14,186 nucleotides of DNA from the NCBI GenBank assembly GCA_937893485.1, contig CALBJL010000120.1, positions 1-14,186 of the forward strand, read 5' to 3'. Within the stretch, counting starts at the first letter, position 1. Each line of letters begins with the position of its first letter. A program made the translations under genes and the position numbers. Positions 1-7,261 of the stretch are shown here, one piece after another. The stretch is from an uncultured bacterium (GTDB taxonomy: Bacteria > Bacillota > Clostridia > Lachnospirales > Lachnospiraceae). The notes beneath the pieces were generated by a model that did no database searches, had not been told where the DNA came from, and saw only the letters and a program-made list of their open reading frames with translations.

Positions 1-60
1 GAAAGCCGCAGGCTATGTGTGCGAAGGAACTGAAGGACACATCGAGCCAAGGCTGGAAAA

Positions 61-127
61 CAGCGAGACACCGCCGGGCAACCGGAGCAGCCTGATCGGG
101 ATACTATTGCAATCGTCGCCGAGCAAT
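61..127 (+). ncRNA. Left copy of a repeated structured RNA-like element (partial)
   Basis: Positions 61-110 match 13919-13967 on the opposite strand in 43 of 50 aligned columns, with one 1-nt gap. A hairpin can form: GCAG (87-90) with TTGC (107-110), inner CC (91-92) with GG (98-99), loop TGATC (93-97) and a GATACTA bulge (100-106). In the other copy the inner pairs become U-A and U-G and the outer closing pair becomes G-C, so pairing is kept. Upstream, 11-20 and 37-48 form another hairpin (GGCT/AGCC and ATGTGT/ACACAT). The element probably continues left of the window, because the 3' flank at 111-127 has no visible pairing arm inside it. It ends about 60 nt before the amidohydrolase start on the same strand, so it could be its leader. 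I do not recognise the RNA class. Confidence 0.5.
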
Positions 128-187
128 ACATTTTAAGATAGCTTCGCAAACACCTAAAAAGATATCGTATAGAAAGGACGTTTTTTC

Positions 188-988
188 ATGCTGATTGATT
201 TTCATACACACACATTTCCGGACAAAATTGCAGCCGCAGCGCTGGAGCAGCTCGGCACCCGCGCAGGCATTTCCCCGCACACCGACGGCACGTATCAGGG
301 GCTGAAGGATGCGATGGCGCGCGACGGTGTCGATATCTCCGTCGTGCTTCCGGTCGCCACCAATCCGGCACAGGTCGAAAAGATCAACCGCCGCGCATTG
401 GCGACGAACGAGGCTGCTGCCGACACCGGAATCTATTCTTTCGGTGCGATGCATCCCGATCATCCTGATTATAAACAGGAGCTGCGCTGGCTCGCCGACA
501 ACGGCTTCAAAGGAATCAAACTGCATCCCGACTACCAGCTCCATTTTGCAGACGATGATGCGACCATGCATATCATTGACGAGGCGGAATCGCTTGGTCT
601 GTACACGACGATCCACGCCGGTATTGATATCGGTTATCCCTCTCCGGTACACTGTACGCCGCAGATGTCCCGCCGGATCATCGACACGCTCCATCCCTCA
701 CACATGATCCTCGCCCACACCGGAGGCTGGAAGCAGTGGGACGATGTCATTGCACTGCTGGATGACCCCGATGTGTTTTTTGATATTTCTTTTTCGCTCG
801 GCGTGATCACGCAGGAGCAGTTCATGCGCATCGTGGCGCAGCACGGCAGCGGACATCTGCTGTTTGGCACAGACTCGCCGTGGGACAGCGCCGCACATAC
901 GCTTGGCGAGCTGAAACTCATGCCGCTCTCCAATGAGCAGTTTGATGATATCTGTTATAAGAACGGAGCAAAAATTCTCGGTCTATAA
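188..988 (+). CDS. Amidohydrolase family 2 (TIM-barrel metal-dependent hydrolase)
   Basis: The 266-residue protein belongs to the amidohydrolase-2 superfamily of TIM-barrel enzymes that hydrolyse or decarboxylate small substrates using a divalent metal. Visible active-site residues in order are the HxH pair (His6, His8 in DFHTHTF), the KLHP segment (Lys111, His113), His143 in TIHAG, His177 in LAHTGG and Asp229 in GTDSPW. All expected metal ligands are present and the length is normal for the family, so the gene looks intact. There is no signal peptide, so it is probably cytoplasmic. AAAGGA (173-178) sits 9 nt before the ATG and supports this start. It is the only + strand gene here. It ends at a strong terminator shared with pta and is preceded by the repeated RNA-like element. 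The substrate cannot be predicted from the sequence. Confidence 0.88.
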   Translation: MLIDFHTHTFPDKIAAAALEQLGTRAGISPHTDGTYQGLKDAMARDGVDISVVLPVATNPAQVEKINRRALATNEAAADTGIYSFGAMHPDHPDYKQELRWLADNGFKGIKLHPDYQLHFADDDATMHIIDEAESLGLYTTIHAGIDIGYPSPVHCTPQMSRRIIDTLHPSHMILAHTGGWKQWDDVIALLDDPDVFFDISFSLGVITQEQFMRIVAQHGSGHLLFGTDSPWDSAAHTLGELKLMPLSNEQFDDICYKNGAKILGL

Positions 989-996
989 AAAGGCAC

Positions 997-1033
997 AAAA
1001 AAATTCATGGGCTTTAAACCCATGAATTTTTTT
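997..1033. terminator. Bidirectional Rho-independent terminator between amidohydrolase and pta
   Basis: A perfect 15-bp stem pairs 997-1011 with 1019-1033 around a 7-nt loop (CTTTAAA). The GC-rich centre GGG/CCC is flanked by runs of A on the left and T on the right, so the transcript ends in a U run in either direction. It can stop both the + strand amidohydrolase transcript and the - strand pta transcript, whose stop codons lie on either side. Confidence 0.93.
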
Positions 1034-1055
1034 GCTATTTCTTTATCTCTATATC

Positions 1056-2039
1056 TTATGCCAGTGCAGCAGTAATGATCGCCATAGAATATACCTCGGA
1101 TGCGTTACATCCACGTGAAAGATCGTTGATCGGCGCATTCAGTCCTAATAGAATCGGGCCATATGCCTCAAAATTACCCATACGCTGTGCGATCTTGTAA
1201 CCGATATTACCTGCGTTGATGTCAGGGAAAATAAAGGTATTTGCATGTCCTGCCACCTCAGACTGCGGGCACTTGGTACGTGCAACACGCGGTGATACGG
1301 CAGCGTCGAACTGCAGTTCACCCTCGATCGGGAGATCCGGTGCTTTTGCCTTTGCCTTTTCCGCTGCGTGACGCATCTTGTCTACATCCTCGCCAGCTCC
1401 TGATCCGAGTGTGGAGTAACTCAAAAATGCTACCTTCGGATCGATACCGAAGATCTTTGCACACTTTGCGCTCTCGATGGCGATCTCAACCAGCTCATCC
1501 TCTGTGGGCTTGATATTGATTGCACAGTCACTCATCGCAATGACTTCATTATCACCGGTAGCACTCGGTCTTACGAGAATGAAGCATGAAGATACGATGC
1601 TGTTGCCCGGCTTGGTCTTGATCAACTGTAATGCGGGACGAACCGTATCAGCGGTAGAGTAAGTAGCACCGCCGAGCAGCGCATCTGCCTCGCCCATCTT
1701 CACGAGCATCGTTCCGAAATAATTTGCCTGTGATAATACTTTGCGTGCCTGATCTGGTGTCACGCCTTTGCTCTTACGCAGTTCGCAGAACAGATCTACC
1801 ATCTCATCAATGCGGTCATATTTTGTGGGATCTACGATATTTGCACCGCGGATATTAAATCCACTCTCCTCTGCGGCTGCCATGATCTCATCCTCATTTC
1901 CGACAAGGATCGGGCTCAAAAAGCTGCTCGCCAGCAGACGAGATGCTGCCTCGAGAATACGGGGATCACTGCCCTCGGTAAATACGATCTTCTTCGGGCT
2001 CTCTTTCAAGATCTGAATCAACTGTCCAAAACCAAACAT
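1056..2039 (-). CDS. pta: Phosphate acetyltransferase
   Basis: Phosphate acetyltransferase interconverts acetyl-CoA plus phosphate with acetyl phosphate plus CoA, the first step of the Pta-AckA route to acetate and ATP in fermenting bacteria. At 327 residues this is the short cytoplasmic form, without the N-terminal regulatory domains of the long enterobacterial enzyme. Family sequence is clear throughout: KIVFTEGSDPRILEAA near the N-terminus, the LGGATYSTADTVRPAL stretch and the C-terminal GLNAPINDLSRGC segment. AAGGAG lies 8 nt before the ATG. The gene has its own promoter in the upstream gap and ends at the shared terminator, so it appears monocistronic. Its usual partner ackA is not in this window. 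Confidence 0.95.
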   Translation of the reverse strand: MFGFGQLIQILKESPKKIVFTEGSDPRILEAASRLLASSFLSPILVGNEDEIMAAAEESGFNIRGANIVDPTKYDRIDEMVDLFCELRKSKGVTPDQARKVLSQANYFGTMLVKMGEADALLGGATYSTADTVRPALQLIKTKPGNSIVSSCFILVRPSATGDNEVIAMSDCAINIKPTEDELVEIAIESAKCAKIFGIDPKVAFLSYSTLGSGAGEDVDKMRHAAEKAKAKAPDLPIEGELQFDAAVSPRVARTKCPQSEVAGHANTFIFPDINAGNIGYKIAQRMGNFEAYGPILLGLNAPINDLSRGCNASEVYSMAIITAALA

Positions 2040-2058
2040 TTCTTTCTTCTCCTTATAT

Positions 2059-2097
2059 TTATAAAAGTTTTATAATACTAACTGCATATTATTGTAA
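2059..2097 (-). promoter_or_regulatory. Probable pta promoter with overlapping AT-rich palindrome
   Basis: On the - strand TTACAA (2092-2097) and TATAAA (2069-2074) are separated by 17 nt, a plausible though weak sigma-A promoter about 30-58 nt before the pta start. A perfect 17-bp palindrome, TTATAAAA-G-TTTTATAA (2059-2075), overlaps the -10 and could be an operator. The regulator is unknown. The rest of the 122-nt gap (2040-2161) shows no gene and no convincing terminator for the upstream lipoprotein gene. Confidence 0.45.
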
Positions 2098-2161
2098 GCC
2101 TTTCCCGCACAAAAAACAATATGCGTGCTGCCTTGTATTCAGAAAAAAGCAATTCAACATG

Positions 2162-3184
2162 TTAGTTTTCAGTGATCGTCGCGTGAGCCTCCAGATAATC
2201 AATCGCCGCCTCGTTCAAAAAGTATTCCTTCAGCCCGTTTTCATCGTAATCGCCCAGCAGCTCCGATACGGAATCATACTCATTTTCCTGTGCATAAGCC
2301 TCCATACGCTCCTGCATCTGTTCATCCGTCAGCGTCAGATTTTCCTGCTTGCGGATCTCGGCTAACACCATCGTCTCATTCACCGCATCGATATATTCCT
2401 GCTCGCGCGCCTGCTCATCCATGTCGAGCATGTCATAGACTTCGCTCAGCGAGCAGTTGAACATATCCGCATAGCTCTGGTAGCTGCTCTCGACCTCCTT
2501 CTTTTTCTGCTTATACAAGCTCTTCGGATAGCCGCTGATCGTACACGCATCCACGGCTGCCTGCACCAGATCGGTGCGCAGCGTATCCTCAGCCTCTTCC
2601 TCATACGACTGCTGCAATTCCTCTTTTAACGACGCGCGCCACTCGTCCACGGAAGTGACACCAAAGTTTTCCTTCACAAACTCGTTCGTGAGCTCCGGAT
2701 ATATCATATCCGATATGCTGTTTACGACAATATGATAGGTAATCGTGTGTCCTGCAAGCATTGCATCCTCAAACGAATCATCATACGATACTTCCAGATC
2801 CAGTTCATCCGCCGCAACTGCCCCGATCAGCGCCTCATCGACCTGCTCACCGAATTCACCGTCGCCGATCACCATCTCATACCCGTCATCCGAAAAATCA
2901 TAGACGACCTCATCACCGGATTTCGCCAGCAGCGAGACATCTACCAGTTGTCCCTCCTTGACCGGACCGTCAACCGTTTCATACTCGACATATTCTTCGA
3001 GCTGTTCTTTTTCGTACTCGTCCACGCGCTCCGCAGTGACTTTCTCCACGGTTTTCGTTACTTTTAGATTCTGATAGTCTCCCAATGTCACGTATTTACT
3101 GTAATCACCACTGTCACTGCCACAGCCTGCCATCAGCAGGACAGCCCCAAACAGCGGCAGTAATCGGTAACTCGTTTTTCTCAT
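2162..3184 (-). CDS. Trigger-factor-like lipoprotein (probable extracytoplasmic peptidyl-prolyl isomerase/chaperone)
   Basis: The 340-residue protein begins with a lipoprotein signal: basic MRKTSYR, a hydrophobic stretch and the lipobox LMAGC with the lipidated Cys at residue 21. It should be anchored on the outer face of the membrane. Residues about 75-160 resemble the FKBP-type domain of trigger factor (VKEGQLVDV, then YEMVIGDGEFGEQVDEALIGA). Residues about 165-340 resemble its helical C-terminal chaperone domain. The N-terminal ribosome-binding domain is missing, so this is not the housekeeping trigger factor but an exported relative, likely helping fold secreted proteins. GGAGG lies 7 nt before the ATG. 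It follows the serine hydrolase gene by 42 nt and is probably co-transcribed with it, which may point to that protein as a client. Isomerase activity is inferred, not shown. Confidence 0.8.
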   Translation of the reverse strand: MRKTSYRLLPLFGAVLLMAGCGSDSGDYSKYVTLGDYQNLKVTKTVEKVTAERVDEYEKEQLEEYVEYETVDGPVKEGQLVDVSLLAKSGDEVVYDFSDDGYEMVIGDGEFGEQVDEALIGAVAADELDLEVSYDDSFEDAMLAGHTITYHIVVNSISDMIYPELTNEFVKENFGVTSVDEWRASLKEELQQSYEEEAEDTLRTDLVQAAVDACTISGYPKSLYKQKKKEVESSYQSYADMFNCSLSEVYDMLDMDEQAREQEYIDAVNETMVLAEIRKQENLTLTDEQMQERMEAYAQENEYDSVSELLGDYDENGLKEYFLNEAAIDYLEAHATITEN

Positions 3185-3226
3185 AGATTGACCTCCAAAA
3201 TTTCCTTGCTTATTACTCCATTTTTA

Positions 3227-5443
3227 TTATTTGATCGTTACACCGATGGGCGCTCCCAGATCTCCGGCAAACACGATATATCCGTCCTCCGGCAAAACAA
3301 CGGTGCGCTGATTATGGATATAGCTGTCAAACTCGCACGTTCCGTTGGAATCGTAGACAGCTACCATCGCATTTGCGTCTTTCGGCAGGCTGATGCACAG
3401 CTTTTTATCTGCGTTCTTTCTTCCGATCTTAAACCACTTTGCATTGCCGGTTTTGCCGTTGATCTTTACGGTGTAGGATTTCTTCGCTGACAGGCGCTTT
3501 AAACCATCCTCGCTGATCGCTGTATTACCCGTATAATGCAGATATTCCACACCATCTGCACCTGTTTCAAAAACAAAATCCGCCGCATCGCGTGAGCCGC
3601 TCATTGGTATATCGGTAAATTCTTCAGCTACATTGGCATCCTTGATCCGGTTATAGTACAGATACCCTTCCGGGCTCTGCGACAGATCAAAGCTGATGAT
3701 CGCCCCGCCCTGCACATATTTAATGGAAGAATACTTTTCACTTAACAGAAAATAATTTTTGCCATCGCGCGCCTGCCATGCCTTTTTCACTGACTTCGCC
3801 ATCTTGCGCTCCGGCACCTTCTGTCCGGCATACAGATACGAATAAATCTTACTGATGCTCGGCAGCTTCGCATAAGTTCCTGCCATCAGGTACGTGTTTC
3901 CGTCCTGCTCAAGAAACGTGAGCATCTGCGATCCGTCCGGATAGACAAATTTTCCGTCTCCGCTGTAGATAAATTTAATCTTCGTATTGGGCTGGTTCAG
4001 GTTGACCAGCTGCAGGGTCTGATCCAGTATTTTCACCCGATAATTGCCTGTCATGGACAGATAATAGCCATCATACTTCTTTAAATCTTCCGGAACTGTC
4101 TGCTTATCCACGGTAAAGGAATCCGGCAGTTCTTCGAACTGCTTCTGGTCGAGCACACCCTGTTCCTTTAAAATCTCAGCAGCCAGATATTGTCCGAAAA
4201 TGCCATCATACGCGCTCGCTCCGCCGGATGAGCAGACTGCAACCGCCATGTCATTCTCCGGAAATACAAGCAGCATACTGTGATAATAAACGGAATCCCC
4301 GCCTTTTTCTACGACACGGATGCCACAGTCCTCAAACGGATACATGGATACCGTATCCCAGCCAAGACCGTAATCGACCATACTCGACGCTTCCTCGCAC
4401 CACTGCCCTTTTCTGCCCTCCTGTACAAATGTTTCCTGAACGGACTTCCGGGACAGCAGACTTCCGGAATGGTCGGTAAAGCTCATACCGAAGCGGCACA
4501 GATCCTCTGCGGTGGAATACAGTCCTCCGGCGCCGATCGCATTCAGATATTCGGTCGGCAGTCTGTTGTCATCACCTTCCATATAAATGCCTGCGGTATT
4601 GTTTTTGGTCCCCATCTGCACCGTTGTACAGGTGCTCGAGAGACCAAGCGGTGTAAATATGTGCTTTTGCAGATAATCGCTGAAGCTCTCGCCGGAAACA
4701 CGCTCTACGACCAGCTCTGCCAGTTCAAATCCGTCATTACAGTACACGCTGTACGCACCCGGGTCTGCCTTGAGCCTTTCGCCTGCCAGTTTTTCCAGAA
4801 AACGGTCATGATAGCCGGTATCCGAGTCATTAAAGAGCAGCGCATTCTGCAGTCCCCCACCCATCAGTCCGGACGAATGGTTGAGCAGCATACGCACGGT
4901 AATATCCTTGTAGCGCTCATCCGCCATCGTGAACTCCGGTATATAAGAGACTATCGTATGGTCGAGATCCAGCCTGCCCTGCTCGCACAACTGCTGTACG
5001 GCTGCCGTCACAAACATTTTGCTGATCGAAGCGATCGCATAGACGGAATCGGTCGTTACCTTTGTCTTTTTTGCGGCATCATCCGTTCCGTAGGCATCGC
5101 TGAGCAGCAGCTCGCCGTTCTGCATGACCGCGTACTGGAGATTGGTTGCCCCGTACAAAACGGTCATTGCCTTTGCTTTCTTTTTTGCACGCTCGGCAAG
5201 TGTCTCCTCTTTTTTCGCAGTATCTGACAGTTCGTATCCGAGACTGCGCTCAAACGCCTGCGCCTCGTCCTCGGTCACATCCGTAAACGGCACGCCAGGC
5301 TGTGTCAGCGGCTGTGACTGTGTCGTTGTCTCCGGTATCGTCATGCCGGTTGTTGCCGCCGCATATGCACCCACTGATTCAGTTGTCAGTGCCCCTATGA
5401 GAAGCACTGCTGCCAGTATACCTTTTAATTGTGTCTTTTTCAC
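3227..5443 (-). CDS. Secreted beta-lactamase-fold serine hydrolase with unknown C-terminal region
   Basis: The 738-residue protein starts with a Sec signal peptide (MKKTQLKG, hydrophobic core, AYA-A cleavage near residue 28). Residues about 85-425 form a beta-lactamase/DD-peptidase domain: catalytic SxxK as SISK (Ser139, Lys142), YxN as YCN (Tyr234, Asn236) and a KGG motif at 380-382 in the third-motif position. Class C-like family landmarks such as LLNHSSGL and GAGGLYSTAEDL are present. Members include penicillin-binding-protein-like esterases and D-aminopeptidases, and true beta-lactam resistance is only one possibility. The last 300 residues or so look beta-rich and are not assigned. The start is GTG, preceded by GGAGG with a 7-nt spacer. 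No wall anchor is visible, so it may be released. It leads a two-gene unit with the trigger-factor-like lipoprotein. Confidence 0.85.
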   Translation of the reverse strand: MKKTQLKGILAAVLLIGALTTESVGAYAAATTGMTIPETTTQSQPLTQPGVPFTDVTEDEAQAFERSLGYELSDTAKKEETLAERAKKKAKAMTVLYGATNLQYAVMQNGELLLSDAYGTDDAAKKTKVTTDSVYAIASISKMFVTAAVQQLCEQGRLDLDHTIVSYIPEFTMADERYKDITVRMLLNHSSGLMGGGLQNALLFNDSDTGYHDRFLEKLAGERLKADPGAYSVYCNDGFELAELVVERVSGESFSDYLQKHIFTPLGLSSTCTTVQMGTKNNTAGIYMEGDDNRLPTEYLNAIGAGGLYSTAEDLCRFGMSFTDHSGSLLSRKSVQETFVQEGRKGQWCEEASSMVDYGLGWDTVSMYPFEDCGIRVVEKGGDSVYYHSMLLVFPENDMAVAVCSSGGASAYDGIFGQYLAAEILKEQGVLDQKQFEELPDSFTVDKQTVPEDLKKYDGYYLSMTGNYRVKILDQTLQLVNLNQPNTKIKFIYSGDGKFVYPDGSQMLTFLEQDGNTYLMAGTYAKLPSISKIYSYLYAGQKVPERKMAKSVKKAWQARDGKNYFLLSEKYSSIKYVQGGAIISFDLSQSPEGYLYYNRIKDANVAEEFTDIPMSGSRDAADFVFETGADGVEYLHYTGNTAISEDGLKRLSAKKSYTVKINGKTGNAKWFKIGRKNADKKLCISLPKDANAMVAVYDSNGTCEFDSYIHNQRTVVLPEDGYIVFAGDLGAPIGVTIK

Positions 5444-5469
5444 GTTTTTTCCTCCATTTTATTTCATAA

Positions 5470-5498
5470 AATATAATCAGAGGAGAACGGCGTGCCAA
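5470..5498 (-). promoter_or_regulatory. Sigma-A promoter of the serine hydrolase operon
   Basis: On the - strand TTGGCA (5493-5498) and TATATT (5470-5475) are separated by exactly 17 nt, each one base from consensus. Transcription would start near 5463, about 20 nt before the GTG start. This separates the serine hydrolase operon from the EAL gene that ends at 5535. Confidence 0.7.
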
Positions 5499-5519
5499 TG
5501 CACATTCCTGTCTCCTCTG
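5478..5519 (-). repeat. 9-bp inverted repeat flanking the -35 of the serine hydrolase promoter
   Basis: CAGAGGAGA (5478-5486) and TCTCCTCTG (5511-5519) are perfect inverted repeats 24 nt apart. One arm lies in the promoter spacer and the other upstream of the -35. On the - strand they also form a bulged hairpin, with an inner GTGC/GCAC stem, followed by an AT-rich tail just after the EAL gene. It could be a regulator binding site or a weak terminator; the tail is poor in continuous T. Confidence 0.45.
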
Positions 5520-5534
5520 TAATTATCGCCGTAT

Positions 5535-7220
5535 TCAGACTGTTGCCATATCTGCCGGTTCCTTCTGTGTCTGCATCAGGATATCCTCAAACTGCTCCTG
5601 CGGAATCGGGCGGTTGAACAAAAAGCCCTGTGCCATGTAGCATTTGTTCTCCTTGAGAAGCTGTACATGCTCCATGCTCTCCACACCCTCGGCAATACAT
5701 TCCATGCCGAGGTCATTCGCCATGCTGATGACATGCTTCATCATAGAGCGCTGCCGCTCGTCCGACTCCATATTTTTATCCCCTAAAAAGCTCTTGTCGA
5801 TCTTCAATACCTTAAACGGCACATCGCGGATCAGGCTCAGGGAAGAATAGCCCATACCGAAATCATCGACGGATGACTCGATGCCGTAATCACGCAGCCC
5901 GTATACAATCTTCTTGAGTGCCGCAAAATCCGCATCAATCGTCGTCTCTGTCAGCTCGACCTCGATATACCGGTGCGGCACCTTGTATTTATCAATGACC
6001 TGCACAATATCCTGCACCAGATTGTCGTTCGACAGATGGCGGCGCGAGAAATTGACCGATACCTTGACCGGCTGTACACCATGCCGCAGCCAGCTCTGAA
6101 TGCTCCTGCACACGTGCTCGAGCACATAAAAATCCAGTTCACAGATACGGGTCGTCTCCTCCAGAATCGGAATAAACGAATCCGGCGGTACGATCTCGCC
6201 ATTCACGATCCAGCGCGACAATGCCTCCGCGCCGATCAGGTCATAATCCTTGAGCGATACCTTCGGCTGGAAATAGACATGGATATCTTCATTGACCAGT
6301 GCCTTTTCAAACTCCGCCTCATAGAACTTTTTGCGCTCACTCGCGTCTGCCGTCATCGGATCATAGTAGGAAAACTGTAGCTGTAACGAGCTTTTCGCCA
6401 CGTTCAACGCACTGCATACTGCCTGTATAATATGATGATAGCTGTCCACGCCCTCCGTGAGCTGATAGATCCCTGCCTCCGCCGAGATGCATACGCGGTC
6501 CGGCTCATTTTTTCCGTAACGGATCTCACTGGCACGCAGCTTGTCCAGCATCTGCTCCTCGTGCTCCTTGTGAATGAGCAGTGCAAACTGGTCGCCGCTG
6601 ATCCGTGATACGACCTCATCCGCAGCGAGCCCCATTTTCAGCCAGTCCATATAACGCACCAATACAGTGTCGCAGTTACTGCTGCCGATCTTCAGATTCA
6701 GATTCGTAAATCCGGACAGATTGACCGCCATCGCCGTATAATTGCCAATCGTACCATCTTTGATATACTGCTCACAGCGCTGTGAAAAATAAGTCATATT
6801 GGTATGACGGGTCTGCGGGTCATGGTATCTGTAGTAGTCCACATCCTCCGTCAGCCGCTGTCTCTCATTTGCCTGATAGAGCATCAGCACAAACACTTCG
6901 ATCCGGCTTTTTTCTTCTTCACTCCATGCCGGCTGTCCTTTGACCGGATACAACTCATATTCTGCGGATACGCCATGCTCCTCCTGATACGCATACCGTC
7001 TTGCTCCCGATTCATCTGCCCGCCCAGACTCTAAATACTGCACCGACTGGATCGATCCGCCGAGCCAGCTTTTGAGCCGGTTGAGCCTCAGACCTCCCAG
7101 CCGCAGCGAATCGCTCACGAGCTTCACCGCCTGCGCATTTTTCCCATCTGTAACCGTTTTTGCCTGTGCGAGCAGTTTCGCGCCTTCCAGCAACTGTTCC
7201 TCGTACACTTCTAACTGCAT
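5535..7220 (-). CDS. EAL-domain cyclic-di-GMP phosphodiesterase with degenerate GGDEF domain
   Basis: The protein has 561 residues from the ATG at 7220, which follows AGGGGGA by 4 nt. The open frame continues upstream to a TTG at 7265, but that start would overlap the previous gene and lacks a good site. Residues about 1-120 are unassigned. Residues about 130-290 are a GGDEF fold whose signature reads SGDQF (208-212), so cyclase activity is unlikely. Residues about 300-550 are an EAL domain with the full catalytic set: E332 in EAL, N390, E422, D452-D453 in DDFGMGYSSL, K473, E511 and Q531. It should hydrolyse c-di-GMP to pGpG in the cytoplasm. There are no membrane segments. It lies 41 nt after the PocR sensor gene and is presumably co-transcribed with it, so that sensor is the likely input. 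Confidence 0.9.
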   Translation of the reverse strand: MQLEVYEEQLLEGAKLLAQAKTVTDGKNAQAVKLVSDSLRLGGLRLNRLKSWLGGSIQSVQYLESGRADESGARRYAYQEEHGVSAEYELYPVKGQPAWSEEEKSRIEVFVLMLYQANERQRLTEDVDYYRYHDPQTRHTNMTYFSQRCEQYIKDGTIGNYTAMAVNLSGFTNLNLKIGSSNCDTVLVRYMDWLKMGLAADEVVSRISGDQFALLIHKEHEEQMLDKLRASEIRYGKNEPDRVCISAEAGIYQLTEGVDSYHHIIQAVCSALNVAKSSLQLQFSYYDPMTADASERKKFYEAEFEKALVNEDIHVYFQPKVSLKDYDLIGAEALSRWIVNGEIVPPDSFIPILEETTRICELDFYVLEHVCRSIQSWLRHGVQPVKVSVNFSRRHLSNDNLVQDIVQVIDKYKVPHRYIEVELTETTIDADFAALKKIVYGLRDYGIESSVDDFGMGYSSLSLIRDVPFKVLKIDKSFLGDKNMESDERQRSMMKHVISMANDLGMECIAEGVESMEHVQLLKENKCYMAQGFLFNRPIPQEQFEDILMQTQKEPADMATV

Positions 7221-7261
7221 ATATCCCCCTGCCTCATGTAACAACATCCTTGTTTCTTTTA

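Noticed and set aside
91..104. CTGATCGGGATAC resembles the 3' part of a TPP riboswitch (CTGATCTGGATAA)
   Set aside because: The required CTGAGA element is absent, the matching part of the other copy is TTTGATCAGAATAC, and the downstream genes are not thiamine genes.
2..139. Open frame at the left edge, stop-free for about 46 codons, that could be the end of an upstream protein such as a TnpB-like transposase tail
   Set aside because: The same sequence at the right edge has a 1-nt indel that breaks this frame, while its hairpin pairing is preserved. I therefore favour RNA over protein, although the left copy alone cannot exclude coding.
4280..5227. 315-codon + strand open frame opposite the serine hydrolase
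   Set aside because: It lies antisense to clear SxxK and YxN motifs and shows no recognisable domain or ribosome site.
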